Assembly (NCBI GenBank): GCA_016794785.1
Contig: JAEUHC010000014.1
Span: forward strand, 248,001-312,000
Length of the DNA stretch: 64,000 nt
Direction of reading: 5' to 3'
Source of the DNA: Opitutaceae bacterium
Lineage (GTDB): Bacteria > Verrucomicrobiota > Verrucomicrobiia > Opitutales > Opitutaceae
A program made the position numbers and the translations under genes. The notes below the pieces were generated by a model that saw nothing but the letters and a program-made list of their open reading frames with translations, was not told where the DNA came from and did not search any database. Positions 17,600 through 26,076 of this stretch are shown in pieces; within the stretch, counting starts at the first letter, position 1, and every line of letters starts with the position of its first letter.

Positions 17600-17627
17600 A
17601 GAAAAGTGCGCGGCGCCGCCGTGTCAA
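17600..17627 (-). promoter_or_regulatory. Minus-strand promoter of the rsgA leader
   Basis: On the minus strand, TTGACA (17627-17622) and TTTTCT (17605-17600) are 16 bases apart. The -35 is a perfect consensus. Transcription would start near 17593, about 50 bases before the leader reading frame and 150 before the terminator. Confidence 0.5.
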
Positions 17628-17725
17628 CGCCCGCGGCGGCGGCGCATACGCACACCTGCGTATTCCCGAGCGGGTCGTTTTCAGCGAAGATGGCGTGTTA
17701 GGTCCAGCTTTCGACATTTCTGCCC

Positions 17726-19495
17726 ATGAAACTTACCTCGATTACCGCCAGTTGCCTTGCGCTCGCCTTGCTGGGCGCGTCGTTGTCGGCCGCCACCGCG
17801 GCCAAGCAAGTCTGGTCCACCCCGCTCGGCGGCGACGCCAAATGGCACCAGCTCACGGGCCTCGGCACGCTCCTGGTCGGCACCGATGCGGCGCTCGTTG
17901 CGGTCTCGCCCGAGGACGGGAAAATCGCCTGGCGGAGGGACGACATCAAAAAAACCAACCGCCACAACGCCCGCGAGATCCCCGGCACACCCGTCCTCAT
18001 CTGTAACACCTTCGACGGAATGATGAACAGCAAGGTCACGTTCCTCGCCGTCGATTACCTCACGGGGCAGACCCTCTGGACCGCGCCACAGATGCTCGCC
18101 CAATACCAAGGCACCATCCCGGTGCCGGAGCACAACCTCGTCGTCTTCGTGGTGAACACCATGGATCAAAAGGACAATGGCGTCTGGTTCATGGCCCACG
18201 ACATCGCGACCGGCGCGCAGAAATGGGCGGCCAAGTTCACCAAGCCCGGCGGCATCCCGCTCCACCTCGCCGACAACAGCGGGAAATTCATCCCCACGAT
18301 GGACCTCTCCGGCTACCACGATCCGGTTGTGGACGGCGACGAGATGTATGTCGGCTACCTCGGCGTCCACTGCATCGATCTCAAGACCGGCGCCGTGAAA
18401 TGGGGCGTCGAGTTTCCGCCCGCCAACAAGGGTCTGAAGAAAACCTACGCCCCCCTGCGCATCGACGGCGACCGCATCTACGGCGCCGGCGGCGGCAGCG
18501 TCTATGCGATCAACCGGCGCGACGGCACCACCCTGTGGAAGAGCGACCGCATCTCGGATTACGCCGGCCTGCTCAAGGCCCGCGACAACGCCATCGTCGC
18601 CCAGCTCGAAATCGTGGGCGGAAAAATCTTCTCCCGCTACGGCGGCAATTTCTCCGACGGCAAGACCGCTGCCCTCAAGGAGCCGCTCGGCGTCGTCGTC
18701 CTCGATCCGGCCGACGGCAAATCGCTTTACCATTTCGACAAGGCCAAGGAAGGCATCACCAACCTGGTCGTGACCGGTGGCGACACGAAGACCGTGGTGT
18801 TCGCCGATGGTGCGAATGTCTATGGCATCGACGCCTCCGGCGCCACGCCGGCCGAGGCCTTCAAGATGCCGATCGAGTTTAAGCAAAAAATGGGCGTCGG
18901 AGGCGTCGCCAAGATCGGGCTGGGCGCACTCGGCGGCGTCAGCGGCCTGGTGAAGGGCGTGGCCTCGGCCAACAAGGGCCGGCTCGACGTGCCGGTCGCG
19001 GTGAACCTCCGGCCCGACGGCGGCGTGGTCGTGCAAGGCAAGCAGCACCTGCTCGGTTTCGACCCCGCGACCAAGACTTCGAACTGGTCGCTCTTCTACG
19101 CCGCGCCGAGCGAGGCGCTGGGCAACATCGCGATGTTCGCGGTCACGGCAGCCGCGGCAGTTTACGGCAACGGCCAGGCCGCGGCCAGCGGCGGCTTCGG
19201 TTCCAGCGGCTATAACAGCGGAGTGAACACGATTCACAGCAACCTCGGCAGCTACAACTCCTACACCGAGAAGGCCGCGCGCCGTGCCGGTGGCTCGAAG
19301 TCCTCCCAGTCCTACACCTACATCCTCACGAAGGTGGAGAAGGACATCGGCGTCGTCGGCGTGAACCTCGCGACGGGCGAAACCGACCGCGAACTCGTGC
19401 TGAAGGAGAAGGAGCCGGATTACGCCGTGGATGAGCCGATGAACCGCGTCTTCCACTTCAAGGGCAAGAGCACGGTCGTCGGTTATCAGTTCTGA
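17726..19495 (+). CDS. Secreted PQQ-type beta-propeller protein
   Basis: A 589-residue exported protein. Signal peptide about residues 1-25 (ITASCLALALLGASLSAATA). Repeated blade motifs such as W..P..., DG..W..D and LAVDYLTGQTLWTA, VVLDPADGKSLYHFD and VYAINRRDGTTLWKS fit a PQQ/WD-like eight-bladed propeller. A glycine/serine-rich insert interrupts near residues 480-520, and the C-terminus has VGVNLATGETDRELVLKEKE. No calcium/PQQ catalytic residues are evident, so it may be a scaffold or BamB-like envelope protein rather than an alcohol dehydrogenase. Transcribed divergently from the rsgA leader. Confidence 0.72.
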   Translation: MKLTSITASCLALALLGASLSAATAAKQVWSTPLGGDAKWHQLTGLGTLLVGTDAALVAVSPEDGKIAWRRDDIKKTNRHNAREIPGTPVLICNTFDGMMNSKVTFLAVDYLTGQTLWTAPQMLAQYQGTIPVPEHNLVVFVVNTMDQKDNGVWFMAHDIATGAQKWAAKFTKPGGIPLHLADNSGKFIPTMDLSGYHDPVVDGDEMYVGYLGVHCIDLKTGAVKWGVEFPPANKGLKKTYAPLRIDGDRIYGAGGGSVYAINRRDGTTLWKSDRISDYAGLLKARDNAIVAQLEIVGGKIFSRYGGNFSDGKTAALKEPLGVVVLDPADGKSLYHFDKAKEGITNLVVTGGDTKTVVFADGANVYGIDASGATPAEAFKMPIEFKQKMGVGGVAKIGLGALGGVSGLVKGVASANKGRLDVPVAVNLRPDGGVVVQGKQHLLGFDPATKTSNWSLFYAAPSEALGNIAMFAVTAAAAVYGNGQAAASGGFGSSGYNSGVNTIHSNLGSYNSYTEKAARRAGGSKSSQSYTYILTKVEKDIGVVGVNLATGETDRELVLKEKEPDYAVDEPMNRVFHFKGKSTVVGYQF

Positions 19496-19574
19496 ACGAC
19501 CTGCGTCCCTCCGGCCTTGCTATTTTAGATCCCCCCACCCTTACCCCGTCTCCCGTTTCTTGCTCGTATATCAT

Positions 19575-20819
19575 ATGAAATCACTACTCCGCGTTTCCAT
19601 GTGCGGGCTGCTCTGCAGCCTCGTTTCCGGCGTCGCCTGGGCTCGCAAGCCCTTTGAGGCCGTCGCCGTCACGGCCGGTCCAGCACCGATTACCGTCACG
19701 GCCAGCGGCTCAAACTTGAGCGACTTCGTCTCCAGCCTGATCAACACCAACGGCCAGTTCGCGCCGCTCAACGGCCGCGCCTACACCGCCCGATCGACGT
19801 TCCTCGGCGTGCCTAACGCGATCACCTTCGACACCAATGCCGCGGGCACATCGGTCACCTACGGCCTGACGCCGATCGGCTTCAGCCGCACGTTCACCGG
19901 CACGTCCAAGCAGGATGTCGACAATCAAATCGACGACTTTTTCCAGAAGGAAGGCGCCGACACGGTGGCGCGTTTCCTCAAGGCCATCGCCGAGAACTCC
20001 CCGCTCGCCGTCACGGACGGCAATCCGAACTCGGCCACCGCCTTGGCTGCGGCGAGCACGTTCACCGGCCAGGGCTTCACGCCGGCCGACGAGATTCTCG
20101 CAGGCTTGGACGAAGCCACGGGCGGCAAGGCGCGCTACGGCGGGTTCGGCATCGGATTCAACGCCGGCAAGTTCGAGGCCGGTGAATTCAAGGGCACAAA
20201 CTATGATTTCTCCATGACGGGCCTCAATGTGGCGCTGGGCGAGCGCGTGCGTCTCGTCACGCCGGTGGCGCTGAGCTTCCTCAAGGTCGAGGGAGCGCAG
20301 GTCGCGGGCGCCGGCATCAACTTCGCGCTGCCCATCCGGTTTCGGGTGATGAACAAGGACAATCCCTTCAACTGGCGCGTCACGCCCATCGCCGGCATGG
20401 GCCTGCGCGGCTCGGCCGATCTGGCGGGCGGCGCGCTGCTCTGGCAGGCTGGTGTTACCAACACGGTGGACTACAAGGCCGCGCCCAAGCTCGTGGTGTG
20501 CATGATCAACCAGGCGACGTTTCACCGCAGCATCGGCGTCACCTACGGCGATTACCGTTTCGATCCCAAGATCGATCAGCAGGTGCTGAAGAACGGCCTA
20601 CGGCTCGTCTCGCCGCTGAGCCCGCGCGTCATCGGCGACTTCTTCGCGGTGGACACACGTTTCGTGAAGGCCGCCGCCGTGAAGAGTTTCCAGACCTACG
20701 GCGCTTCGGTGTCCTTCCGCGCGACGCCCAATTACAACGTCTCCCTGGGCGCCAACTACGACACCGGCAGCCGGTTCAAGGCTTACTCAGTCGGCCTCTC
20801 CTCCGCCTGGCGGTGGTGA
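19575..20819 (+). CDS. Exported outer-membrane-like protein, function unknown
   Basis: A 414-residue protein. ATG at 19575 gives a clear signal peptide (SLLRVSMCGLLCSLVSGVAWA) cut near residue 23. The C-terminus NVSLGANYDTGSRFKAY...AWRW alternates hydrophobic residues and ends in Trp, as outer membrane beta-barrels do. The middle has long Ala/Gly stretches and repeated F-G-I-G-F pairs. It follows the propeller gene by about 80 bases and precedes a giant AsmA-like protein by 47 bases, suggesting an envelope-biogenesis unit. I do not recognise the family. Confidence 0.72.
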   Translation: MKSLLRVSMCGLLCSLVSGVAWARKPFEAVAVTAGPAPITVTASGSNLSDFVSSLINTNGQFAPLNGRAYTARSTFLGVPNAITFDTNAAGTSVTYGLTPIGFSRTFTGTSKQDVDNQIDDFFQKEGADTVARFLKAIAENSPLAVTDGNPNSATALAAASTFTGQGFTPADEILAGLDEATGGKARYGGFGIGFNAGKFEAGEFKGTNYDFSMTGLNVALGERVRLVTPVALSFLKVEGAQVAGAGINFALPIRFRVMNKDNPFNWRVTPIAGMGLRGSADLAGGALLWQAGVTNTVDYKAAPKLVVCMINQATFHRSIGVTYGDYRFDPKIDQQVLKNGLRLVSPLSPRVIGDFFAVDTRFVKAAAVKSFQTYGASVSFRATPNYNVSLGANYDTGSRFKAYSVGLSSAWRW

Positions 20820-20866
20820 ACGGCTGAGTCCGCAGCAGCGCGCGGCGGACGGCCTGCTGTTCTACG

Positions 20867-23800
20867 GTGAAGCCCCCGAGGAAAAAACCCCGCTGGCGGC
20901 GCGTGCTTGGCTGGGGCGCATGGTCCGCCCTGGCGCTCGTGCTCACGCTCGCCGCGTGGGTGCTTTTCCTGCCCGTGCCGCTCGCCTGGGCGGCGCGGGC
21001 GGGCCTCGCGCGCTCGCTTCCGGCCGGCAGCCCGCTGCGCGTGGAGGTGGAAGCCGTCACGTTTCGCTGGCGCTGGGGCGACCCGTCGCTGGCGATCGAG
21101 ATTCGCGGACTCGATGCCACCGCCCAAGGCCGGCCGCTGGCTCGCTGGCGCGAATTAATCGTCGAAATGCCGAAGGCGGGGCTCTGGCGTCGCGAATTTG
21201 CGCCGGAAAGAATCCTCGTCCGCGCCCCTTTCCTCACGCTCGATCAGACCGAAGCGGGCGCACTGGCCCTCTTGGCCACGCCAAAAAACACCGCGACGTC
21301 CAGCACGCCGCTCGATCTCGCGGCGTTCGCACCTGTCCTGCCGGCGCCAGGTGCGCAAACGCTGCTGGTCGTCGAGGGCGCGGCGGTCAGCCTGCGCAAT
21401 GCCGCGGGCGAAACCCGCCTGTCATTCGGCGAGATCAGGACCACGCTCACCCGTCGGCCCGATGGGCCGCTCGGATTCGAGCTCGATTTGCCGCTGGCCG
21501 AGGCAAAAACTGCGCCGCGACTGACGGCCCGCGCCACGCTCGATCCACAGAGCCAGCGGGGCACTTTTTCGCTCGGGCTGCCGTCTTTCTCGACGAAGGC
21601 TTTGCCCACGGTGCCCGGGGCTCCGCCCCTGCCGTTTCGGGGCATCGTCTCATTCGATGCCAGCGGCCGGTTCAATCTCGCGAAAATGAGCGTGGAGGAG
21701 GCCGCGGGCGGCGTGATCATCACCGACGCCGACGTCGCGCTCCCGCCCGATCTGGCGGCCGGTGAAATCCGCGTCGATCGGCTTGAGCTGCGCGGCCGGT
21801 TTGATGGCCTGACACAGCGCGTGGTGCTGGAGACCGGCCGCGTGCGCACCGGCGCCCTCGAGCTTAATGTCGCGGAGCTGGACGCGGCGCTGGGTGATCG
21901 GCCGAGTGGGCGCGTGCGGCTGGAAATCACCGGGCTGCAAGGCCGGGAGTTGCGCCGCCTGGTCACGCCGGCGCAGCGCGCCCGCATCACGCTGCCGGAT
22001 GAGGCGATCGATGCGATCGCCTTGGAGCGGCTGACGCTTTCAGGCCGCGCCGAGTTTGCCCAGGGAGCGACGGGCGCCTGGGCCGCGCAAGGGATGCAAT
22101 TTGAGAGCCGCGCAGAGATTGGCCTCGGGGGCGAACCACTCGTCTGCACCGTGAGCGCAAACCAGCCGGGCCAAGGAGCCGATATCCAGCTTGAGGTCGT
22201 CCTCCCGTCGTTTGTGCCGGGTCGGTGGCCGGCCGCTTTGATCGCGGGCACGCCGGCGGACGCGATCGCCGTGCCGCTTTCGTTTTCGGCGCAGGCCACG
22301 GTTTCCGCCACCGGCGAACCGCGGGCGGCGCGCGGCGCGCTCACCGGCGCGGCCGGCACCGTGAAATCGCTGCGGCCCGGGCTGCCATCATTGGAGGTGC
22401 GACGAATCGAGGTGCGCGCTGAAAGCGATCGTTTCGATCAAGCGTGGCGTCTGCCGATCGCCCGGCTGGAGCTGGCCAACGGCGCCGCCCTCGAGTTAGC
22501 CCGCGGCCGCGCCGAGCTCATGCCGGCGCGAATCGCCGCGGAAGGGGAGCTGCGCGCGACGAAGCTGACGGGCGATTTTCTCGCGCTCTGGTTGCCGGCC
22601 GATGCCTGGGCGCCGCTCACGGCCCGCAATCTCCCGCCGCCGGAGGTGGCGCTTGAGGAGTTTGTCCTGCGCTTCAAGGCCGCGGCGGCCGCGGAAGCCG
22701 GCGGCGCCTGGCAACCGCAGTCGCTGGCCGCGGACGCGAGCGCGCAGGTGCGGCTTCATGCCGCGCGGCTCAGTCTCACCACGAGCGTCAAGCTGCCGGA
22801 GGCAGGGAGGCAGCTTGAGGCGAACTTGGCCTTGGAGGAATTCCGGCCCGCGCAGCTCGGGCTGCTGATCGCCGATGGGCTCTCGACTGACGCGATCGAT
22901 TTCCCCGTGTCGCTTCGTGCCACGGCCCGCGCCGGGCTCGATGGGCAGCTCACGGCCGCGAGCCTGCAACTCCGCGCGGGCGCGGGTCGGCTGAAGACGC
23001 CGCCCGCGCTCGGTGGCCTGGATGTGCCGTTCAAGGGGCTGGCCCTCGAAGCCGGCTACGATCCCGGCCGCGGGAGGGCCGAAGTAAAATCACTGCGCCT
23101 TGCGGCGGGGGGCCTCCAGCTCGATCTGGCCGATGTCACCGCCACGACCGCGCCACCCCACGCGGTGGCGGGAAAGCTTGAGCTGGCGCCGTTCGCACTC
23201 CGCCCGCTGCTCAGCCTGTGGCCGGCGCACGTGCAACCGGAGCTGCGGCGGACCGTCGAGTCCGCCCTCTTGGGCGGCGATTTTCTCGGCGCGCGATTCG
23301 ACTACGCCATGAAGCTCGATCCGGCGGCTCAGCCCGCAGTGAGCGTGGCGCAGCTCAAGGGCGAGGCCGTTCTCGCCGCGCTGGATGTGGCCCACGCCGC
23401 GGTCCCCGGCCCGATCACCGTCGGCCGCGTGACGGTCGCGGTGGATTTTCCGCGCGCGACCTTGGCGCTGCAGGACATCGCCCTGCCGGGAGCGCGGATC
23501 GCGATGGCGCAGGCGCAGCTCGCCGGCTTGGATCGCCCGCTGCCGACCGCGAGTATCGCGGCGAGTTTTGAGTCGGACTTGGTGGCGGCTAACCGGGCGT
23601 GGAAGTTTGATCCGGAGAATTACGCGACCGGCACGATCAGCGGCGAAATAACCGGGCAAGCGCCGTTCAGCCTTGAGACCGTGGCCTCGCGGGTCGTGCT
23701 CGATTTCAAACGCGCGCGGGTGAAACTGCCCGGCCTCGTCCACGCCACGCCCGATACCCTCGCGATCGATCTGAGCGCCACCCATCCGCTGGCCAGCGAT

Positions 23801-24892
23801 CGCCCGATGACGGCGAACTTTGCCCTCGAGACCTCGCCGTGGCTGGGCGCGCCGGTGCGGCTCGCGGGGCGCGCCACGTTGGGCGCGGGCGACCGCCAGC
23901 CGGTGGCGATCGAACTCGCCCGCTACGAGCACGGGCGCACGCGCTTGCAGGCGAGTTTCAGGCAGCCGACCCCGACGCACCGCGAGATTTCGGTCACAGG
24001 CGCGCATCTCAACCTGGCGCCGCTCCTCCGCGCGGGCCTCGCCGCCGCCGACGCACTCTCGGCGCGGACGGCCGCACCGGATTCGCCCGCGGCGGCCAAC
24101 GCCCCCGCGGCGCCACCCGCCACGATGAAAATCGACGCAAGCATCGCCGAGATCGAGTTTGGGCCGGGGCAAAGCGCGCGCCGGTTTGAGCTGCACACCC
24201 GCATTGATCGGAACTGGCCGGCGGATTTCACGCTGGGAGCCTTGGCCGGCGCGGACGATGCCCTGAACGTCTCCCTCACGGGGCCGGGGGAGCATCAAGT
24301 GTTCAAGTTCTCGATCGGGGATGCGTCGGTCTGGATGCGGACGCTCGCCGCGCCTTGGAGCGAGTTGCCGCCGGCTCCCGGCCAATTCGGCTCACTGGTG
24401 CTGCAACTCGCCAAGGTGCCGACGATGCTGGCGGGCGGCGCGGTGGCGCTCGAGGCGGACGTCCGGCGCGGTGAGCCGGAGTGGCTGATTGGCAAGCTGC
24501 GATTGCAGCGCGCGGTGCTCATTCGCTCGCCTTACGTGCTGCAGTTGCTCGCACTCAAGTCCGGCCGTTCGCTGCAGAATTCCCCGACGATCGAGGATTT
24601 TTCCATCGCGCGCCTGACCCTCAGCCGCTCGAGCGTGAGCATCACCGACATGACCCTCGCCGGTTCCGGGCTGATCGACAGGATCAAGCTGAAGTCCGCC
24701 AGCTACGGGCTCGCGGACGAGGCGCTGAAAGTGGACGGGGAGTATTTTGGCGTCGGCTTCGACATCGTCGGCACGCGCGCCGATCCGAAGATATTCCTCA
24801 AGGACAGCAATCCGCTCATCCGTGCCGTGGGTGTGCGCAACGAGTTTGATTTCGACGTGCCGGCGCCCAAATCGCCTCGGCCACCGCCTTAA
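20867..24892 (+). CDS. Giant AsmA/TamB-like envelope protein
   Basis: A 1341-residue protein starting at GTG 20867. One membrane anchor lies at residues ~14-36, followed by about 1300 residues of repetitive amphipathic strands (FDLPLAEAK, VSLQLRAGAGRL). The C-terminal block, DFSIARLTLSRSSVSITDM and the following GLIDRIKLKSAS, matches the conserved AsmA_2 tail. Members anchor in the inner membrane and extend a lipid-sliding beta-groove to the outer membrane (YhdP, TamB). No known partner such as TamA is adjacent, and the preceding gene encodes an outer-membrane-like protein. Phospholipid transport is inferred. Confidence 0.8.
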   Translation: MKPPRKKPRWRRVLGWGAWSALALVLTLAAWVLFLPVPLAWAARAGLARSLPAGSPLRVEVEAVTFRWRWGDPSLAIEIRGLDATAQGRPLARWRELIVEMPKAGLWRREFAPERILVRAPFLTLDQTEAGALALLATPKNTATSSTPLDLAAFAPVLPAPGAQTLLVVEGAAVSLRNAAGETRLSFGEIRTTLTRRPDGPLGFELDLPLAEAKTAPRLTARATLDPQSQRGTFSLGLPSFSTKALPTVPGAPPLPFRGIVSFDASGRFNLAKMSVEEAAGGVIITDADVALPPDLAAGEIRVDRLELRGRFDGLTQRVVLETGRVRTGALELNVAELDAALGDRPSGRVRLEITGLQGRELRRLVTPAQRARITLPDEAIDAIALERLTLSGRAEFAQGATGAWAAQGMQFESRAEIGLGGEPLVCTVSANQPGQGADIQLEVVLPSFVPGRWPAALIAGTPADAIAVPLSFSAQATVSATGEPRAARGALTGAAGTVKSLRPGLPSLEVRRIEVRAESDRFDQAWRLPIARLELANGAALELARGRAELMPARIAAEGELRATKLTGDFLALWLPADAWAPLTARNLPPPEVALEEFVLRFKAAAAAEAGGAWQPQSLAADASAQVRLHAARLSLTTSVKLPEAGRQLEANLALEEFRPAQLGLLIADGLSTDAIDFPVSLRATARAGLDGQLTAASLQLRAGAGRLKTPPALGGLDVPFKGLALEAGYDPGRGRAEVKSLRLAAGGLQLDLADVTATTAPPHAVAGKLELAPFALRPLLSLWPAHVQPELRRTVESALLGGDFLGARFDYAMKLDPAAQPAVSVAQLKGEAVLAALDVAHAAVPGPITVGRVTVAVDFPRATLALQDIALPGARIAMAQAQLAGLDRPLPTASIAASFESDLVAANRAWKFDPENYATGTISGEITGQAPFSLETVASRVVLDFKRARVKLPGLVHATPDTLAIDLSATHPLASDRPMTANFALETSPWLGAPVRLAGRATLGAGDRQPVAIELARYEHGRTRLQASFRQPTPTHREISVTGAHLNLAPLLRAGLAAADALSARTAAPDSPAAANAPAAPPATMKIDASIAEIEFGPGQSARRFELHTRIDRNWPADFTLGALAGADDALNVSLTGPGEHQVFKFSIGDASVWMRTLAAPWSELPPAPGQFGSLVLQLAKVPTMLAGGAVALEADVRRGEPEWLIGKLRLQRAVLIRSPYVLQLLALKSGRSLQNSPTIEDFSIARLTLSRSSVSITDMTLAGSGLIDRIKLKSASYGLADEALKVDGEYFGVGFDIVGTRADPKIFLKDSNPLIRAVGVRNEFDFDVPAPKSPRPPP

Positions 24893-24895
24893 TCT

Positions 24896-25249
24896 TCAGC
24901 CTGCTTCGCTATCGGTGGCCGGGGCGGAAGGAATCCTTGTTTCCGGCAGCGCCACCTTGCGCGCCTTGGGCTCCGGGTTCGGCCGATAAAACAGCGCCGT
25001 GTGGCCGACACTGCCGACGCACACGCAGCGGCCTTCGTCGGCGATCTTCGCGCAGAGGGCGGCGCGCTCCGCGCGTTCGGCCCCCAGGAAACGCAGCTTC
25101 ACCAGCTCGTCGGTGCGGAGGAGCTTTTGCAGCTCGGCGAGAAACTCCGGCGTGAGCCCGCTCTTGCCGATCTTCAGGCGGGCCTCAAGCGTCTGGCCGA
25201 GGCCGCGGAGATGGGACTTCTGCGCGCCGGTGAGAGGAAATTCATACAT
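24896..25249 (-). CDS. yhbY: YhbY family CRM-domain RNA-binding protein
   Basis: A 117-residue protein. LTGAQKSHLRGLGQTLEAR opens the CRM domain, and IGKSGLTPEFLAEL and LRTDELVKLRF are the conserved helix and strand; GSVGHTALFYRPNP supplies the last strand. CRM proteins bind the large ribosomal subunit precursor. An acidic C-terminal tail (about 20 residues) is longer than in YhbY of E. coli. The stop is 3 bases from the convergent AsmA-like gene. It shares the strand with the rRNA pseudouridine synthase upstream (45 bases), so the two may be one unit. Confidence 0.85.
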   Translation of the reverse strand: MYEFPLTGAQKSHLRGLGQTLEARLKIGKSGLTPEFLAELQKLLRTDELVKLRFLGAERAERAALCAKIADEGRCVCVGSVGHTALFYRPNPEPKARKVALPETRIPSAPATDSEAG

Positions 25250-25294
25250 AGAGTAAGGTCGTTTGTGCGGAGACTGGGCGTGGGTTCGAGCGAA

Positions 25295-25993
25295 TTACTT
25301 CCCGAAAATATCCAGCGGCAGCTCGCGCCACTGCCCGGCGGGCAGATCACCGAGCGTGAGCGGGCCGAATTGCTCGCGATGCAGCGTCAGCACCGTCGCG
25401 CCGCCCGCCGCGGCAAACATCCGCCGCACCTGGTGGTATTTGCCCTCGGTGAGCACCAGCTCCGCCTCGCGCGGCGCCACGATCCGTAGCTCCGCGGGTG
25501 CGCAGGGCTCCCGTTCGCCCTCCAGCTGCAGCGTGCCGGCGGCGAAGAGCGGCACGAGATCGGCCGACAAATCGCGATCGAGCGTCGCGCGGTAGAGCTT
25601 CGGGACCTTGTGCTTCGGCGAAGTGAGCCGGTGCACGAGCGGCGACTGATCCGTGAGCAGGAGCAGGCCGCTCGTCTCCTTGTCGAGGCGGCCGATGCTG
25701 GTGACGATCGGATTGCGCCGCCGCCAGCGTTCAGGAAGCAGCGAATACACCGATGGTCCCTCGCGGCCATCATGCGAGCAGACCAGACCGAGCGGCTTGT
25801 GCAGCAACAGCAGCAACCCGTCCGGATGATCAAGCGGCTCGCCGTCCACGCGAACATCGGCCGCGTGGACGCGCGCCCCCGCATCGTCGGCCTCTTCGCC
25901 GCGCACGGTGACCGCCCCGGCCTTTACCCAGCCGCGCGCCTCGCTCCGCGAGCAGTAGCCGAGGCTGGAAAGGAGTTGATCGAGGCGGCGCAT
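25295..25993 (-). CDS. rsuA: RsuA-type 16S rRNA pseudouridine synthase
   Basis: A 232-residue enzyme. An S4 RNA-binding domain (MRRLDQLLSSLGYCSRSEA) is followed by the RluA-like catalytic domain with GRLDKETSGLLLLTDQ near residue 98, where the Asp is the catalytic residue, and TEGKYHQVRRMFAAAG, the RsuA C-terminal motif. It converts a 16S rRNA uridine (U516 in E. coli) to pseudouridine. The ATG at 25991-25993 was preferred, since the S4 domain begins there; an ATG at 26005 would add four residues. Specificity for 516 is from family resemblance. Confidence 0.87.
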   Translation of the reverse strand: MRRLDQLLSSLGYCSRSEARGWVKAGAVTVRGEEADDAGARVHAADVRVDGEPLDHPDGLLLLLHKPLGLVCSHDGREGPSVYSLLPERWRRRNPIVTSIGRLDKETSGLLLLTDQSPLVHRLTSPKHKVPKLYRATLDRDLSADLVPLFAAGTLQLEGEREPCAPAELRIVAPREAELVLTEGKYHQVRRMFAAAGGATVLTLHREQFGPLTLGDLPAGQWRELPLDIFGK

Positions 25994-26076
25994 GGCGGAT
26001 GGCATCGCGGAGGAACAAAGCGGCGGGTGCAAAAGATTTTGCGGCCGGCGGGCTTTCCCGCGCGTATGAAGCCCGC

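Larger units (their letters stand above)
17331..17725. other. 395-base divergent intergenic region, rsgA and beta-propeller gene
   Basis: Holds a minus-strand promoter, a 20-codon leader frame and an intrinsic terminator, listed separately. The right third (17628-17725) must contain the promoter of the rightward gene, but no clear box was identified there. Confidence 0.6.

Noticed and set aside
17463..17717. 84-codon minus-strand frame covering the rsgA leader
   Set aside because: It spans the promoter and the leader region; composition (Arg/Pro/Ala) suggests chance, and the shorter frame at 17480-17542 fits the signals better.
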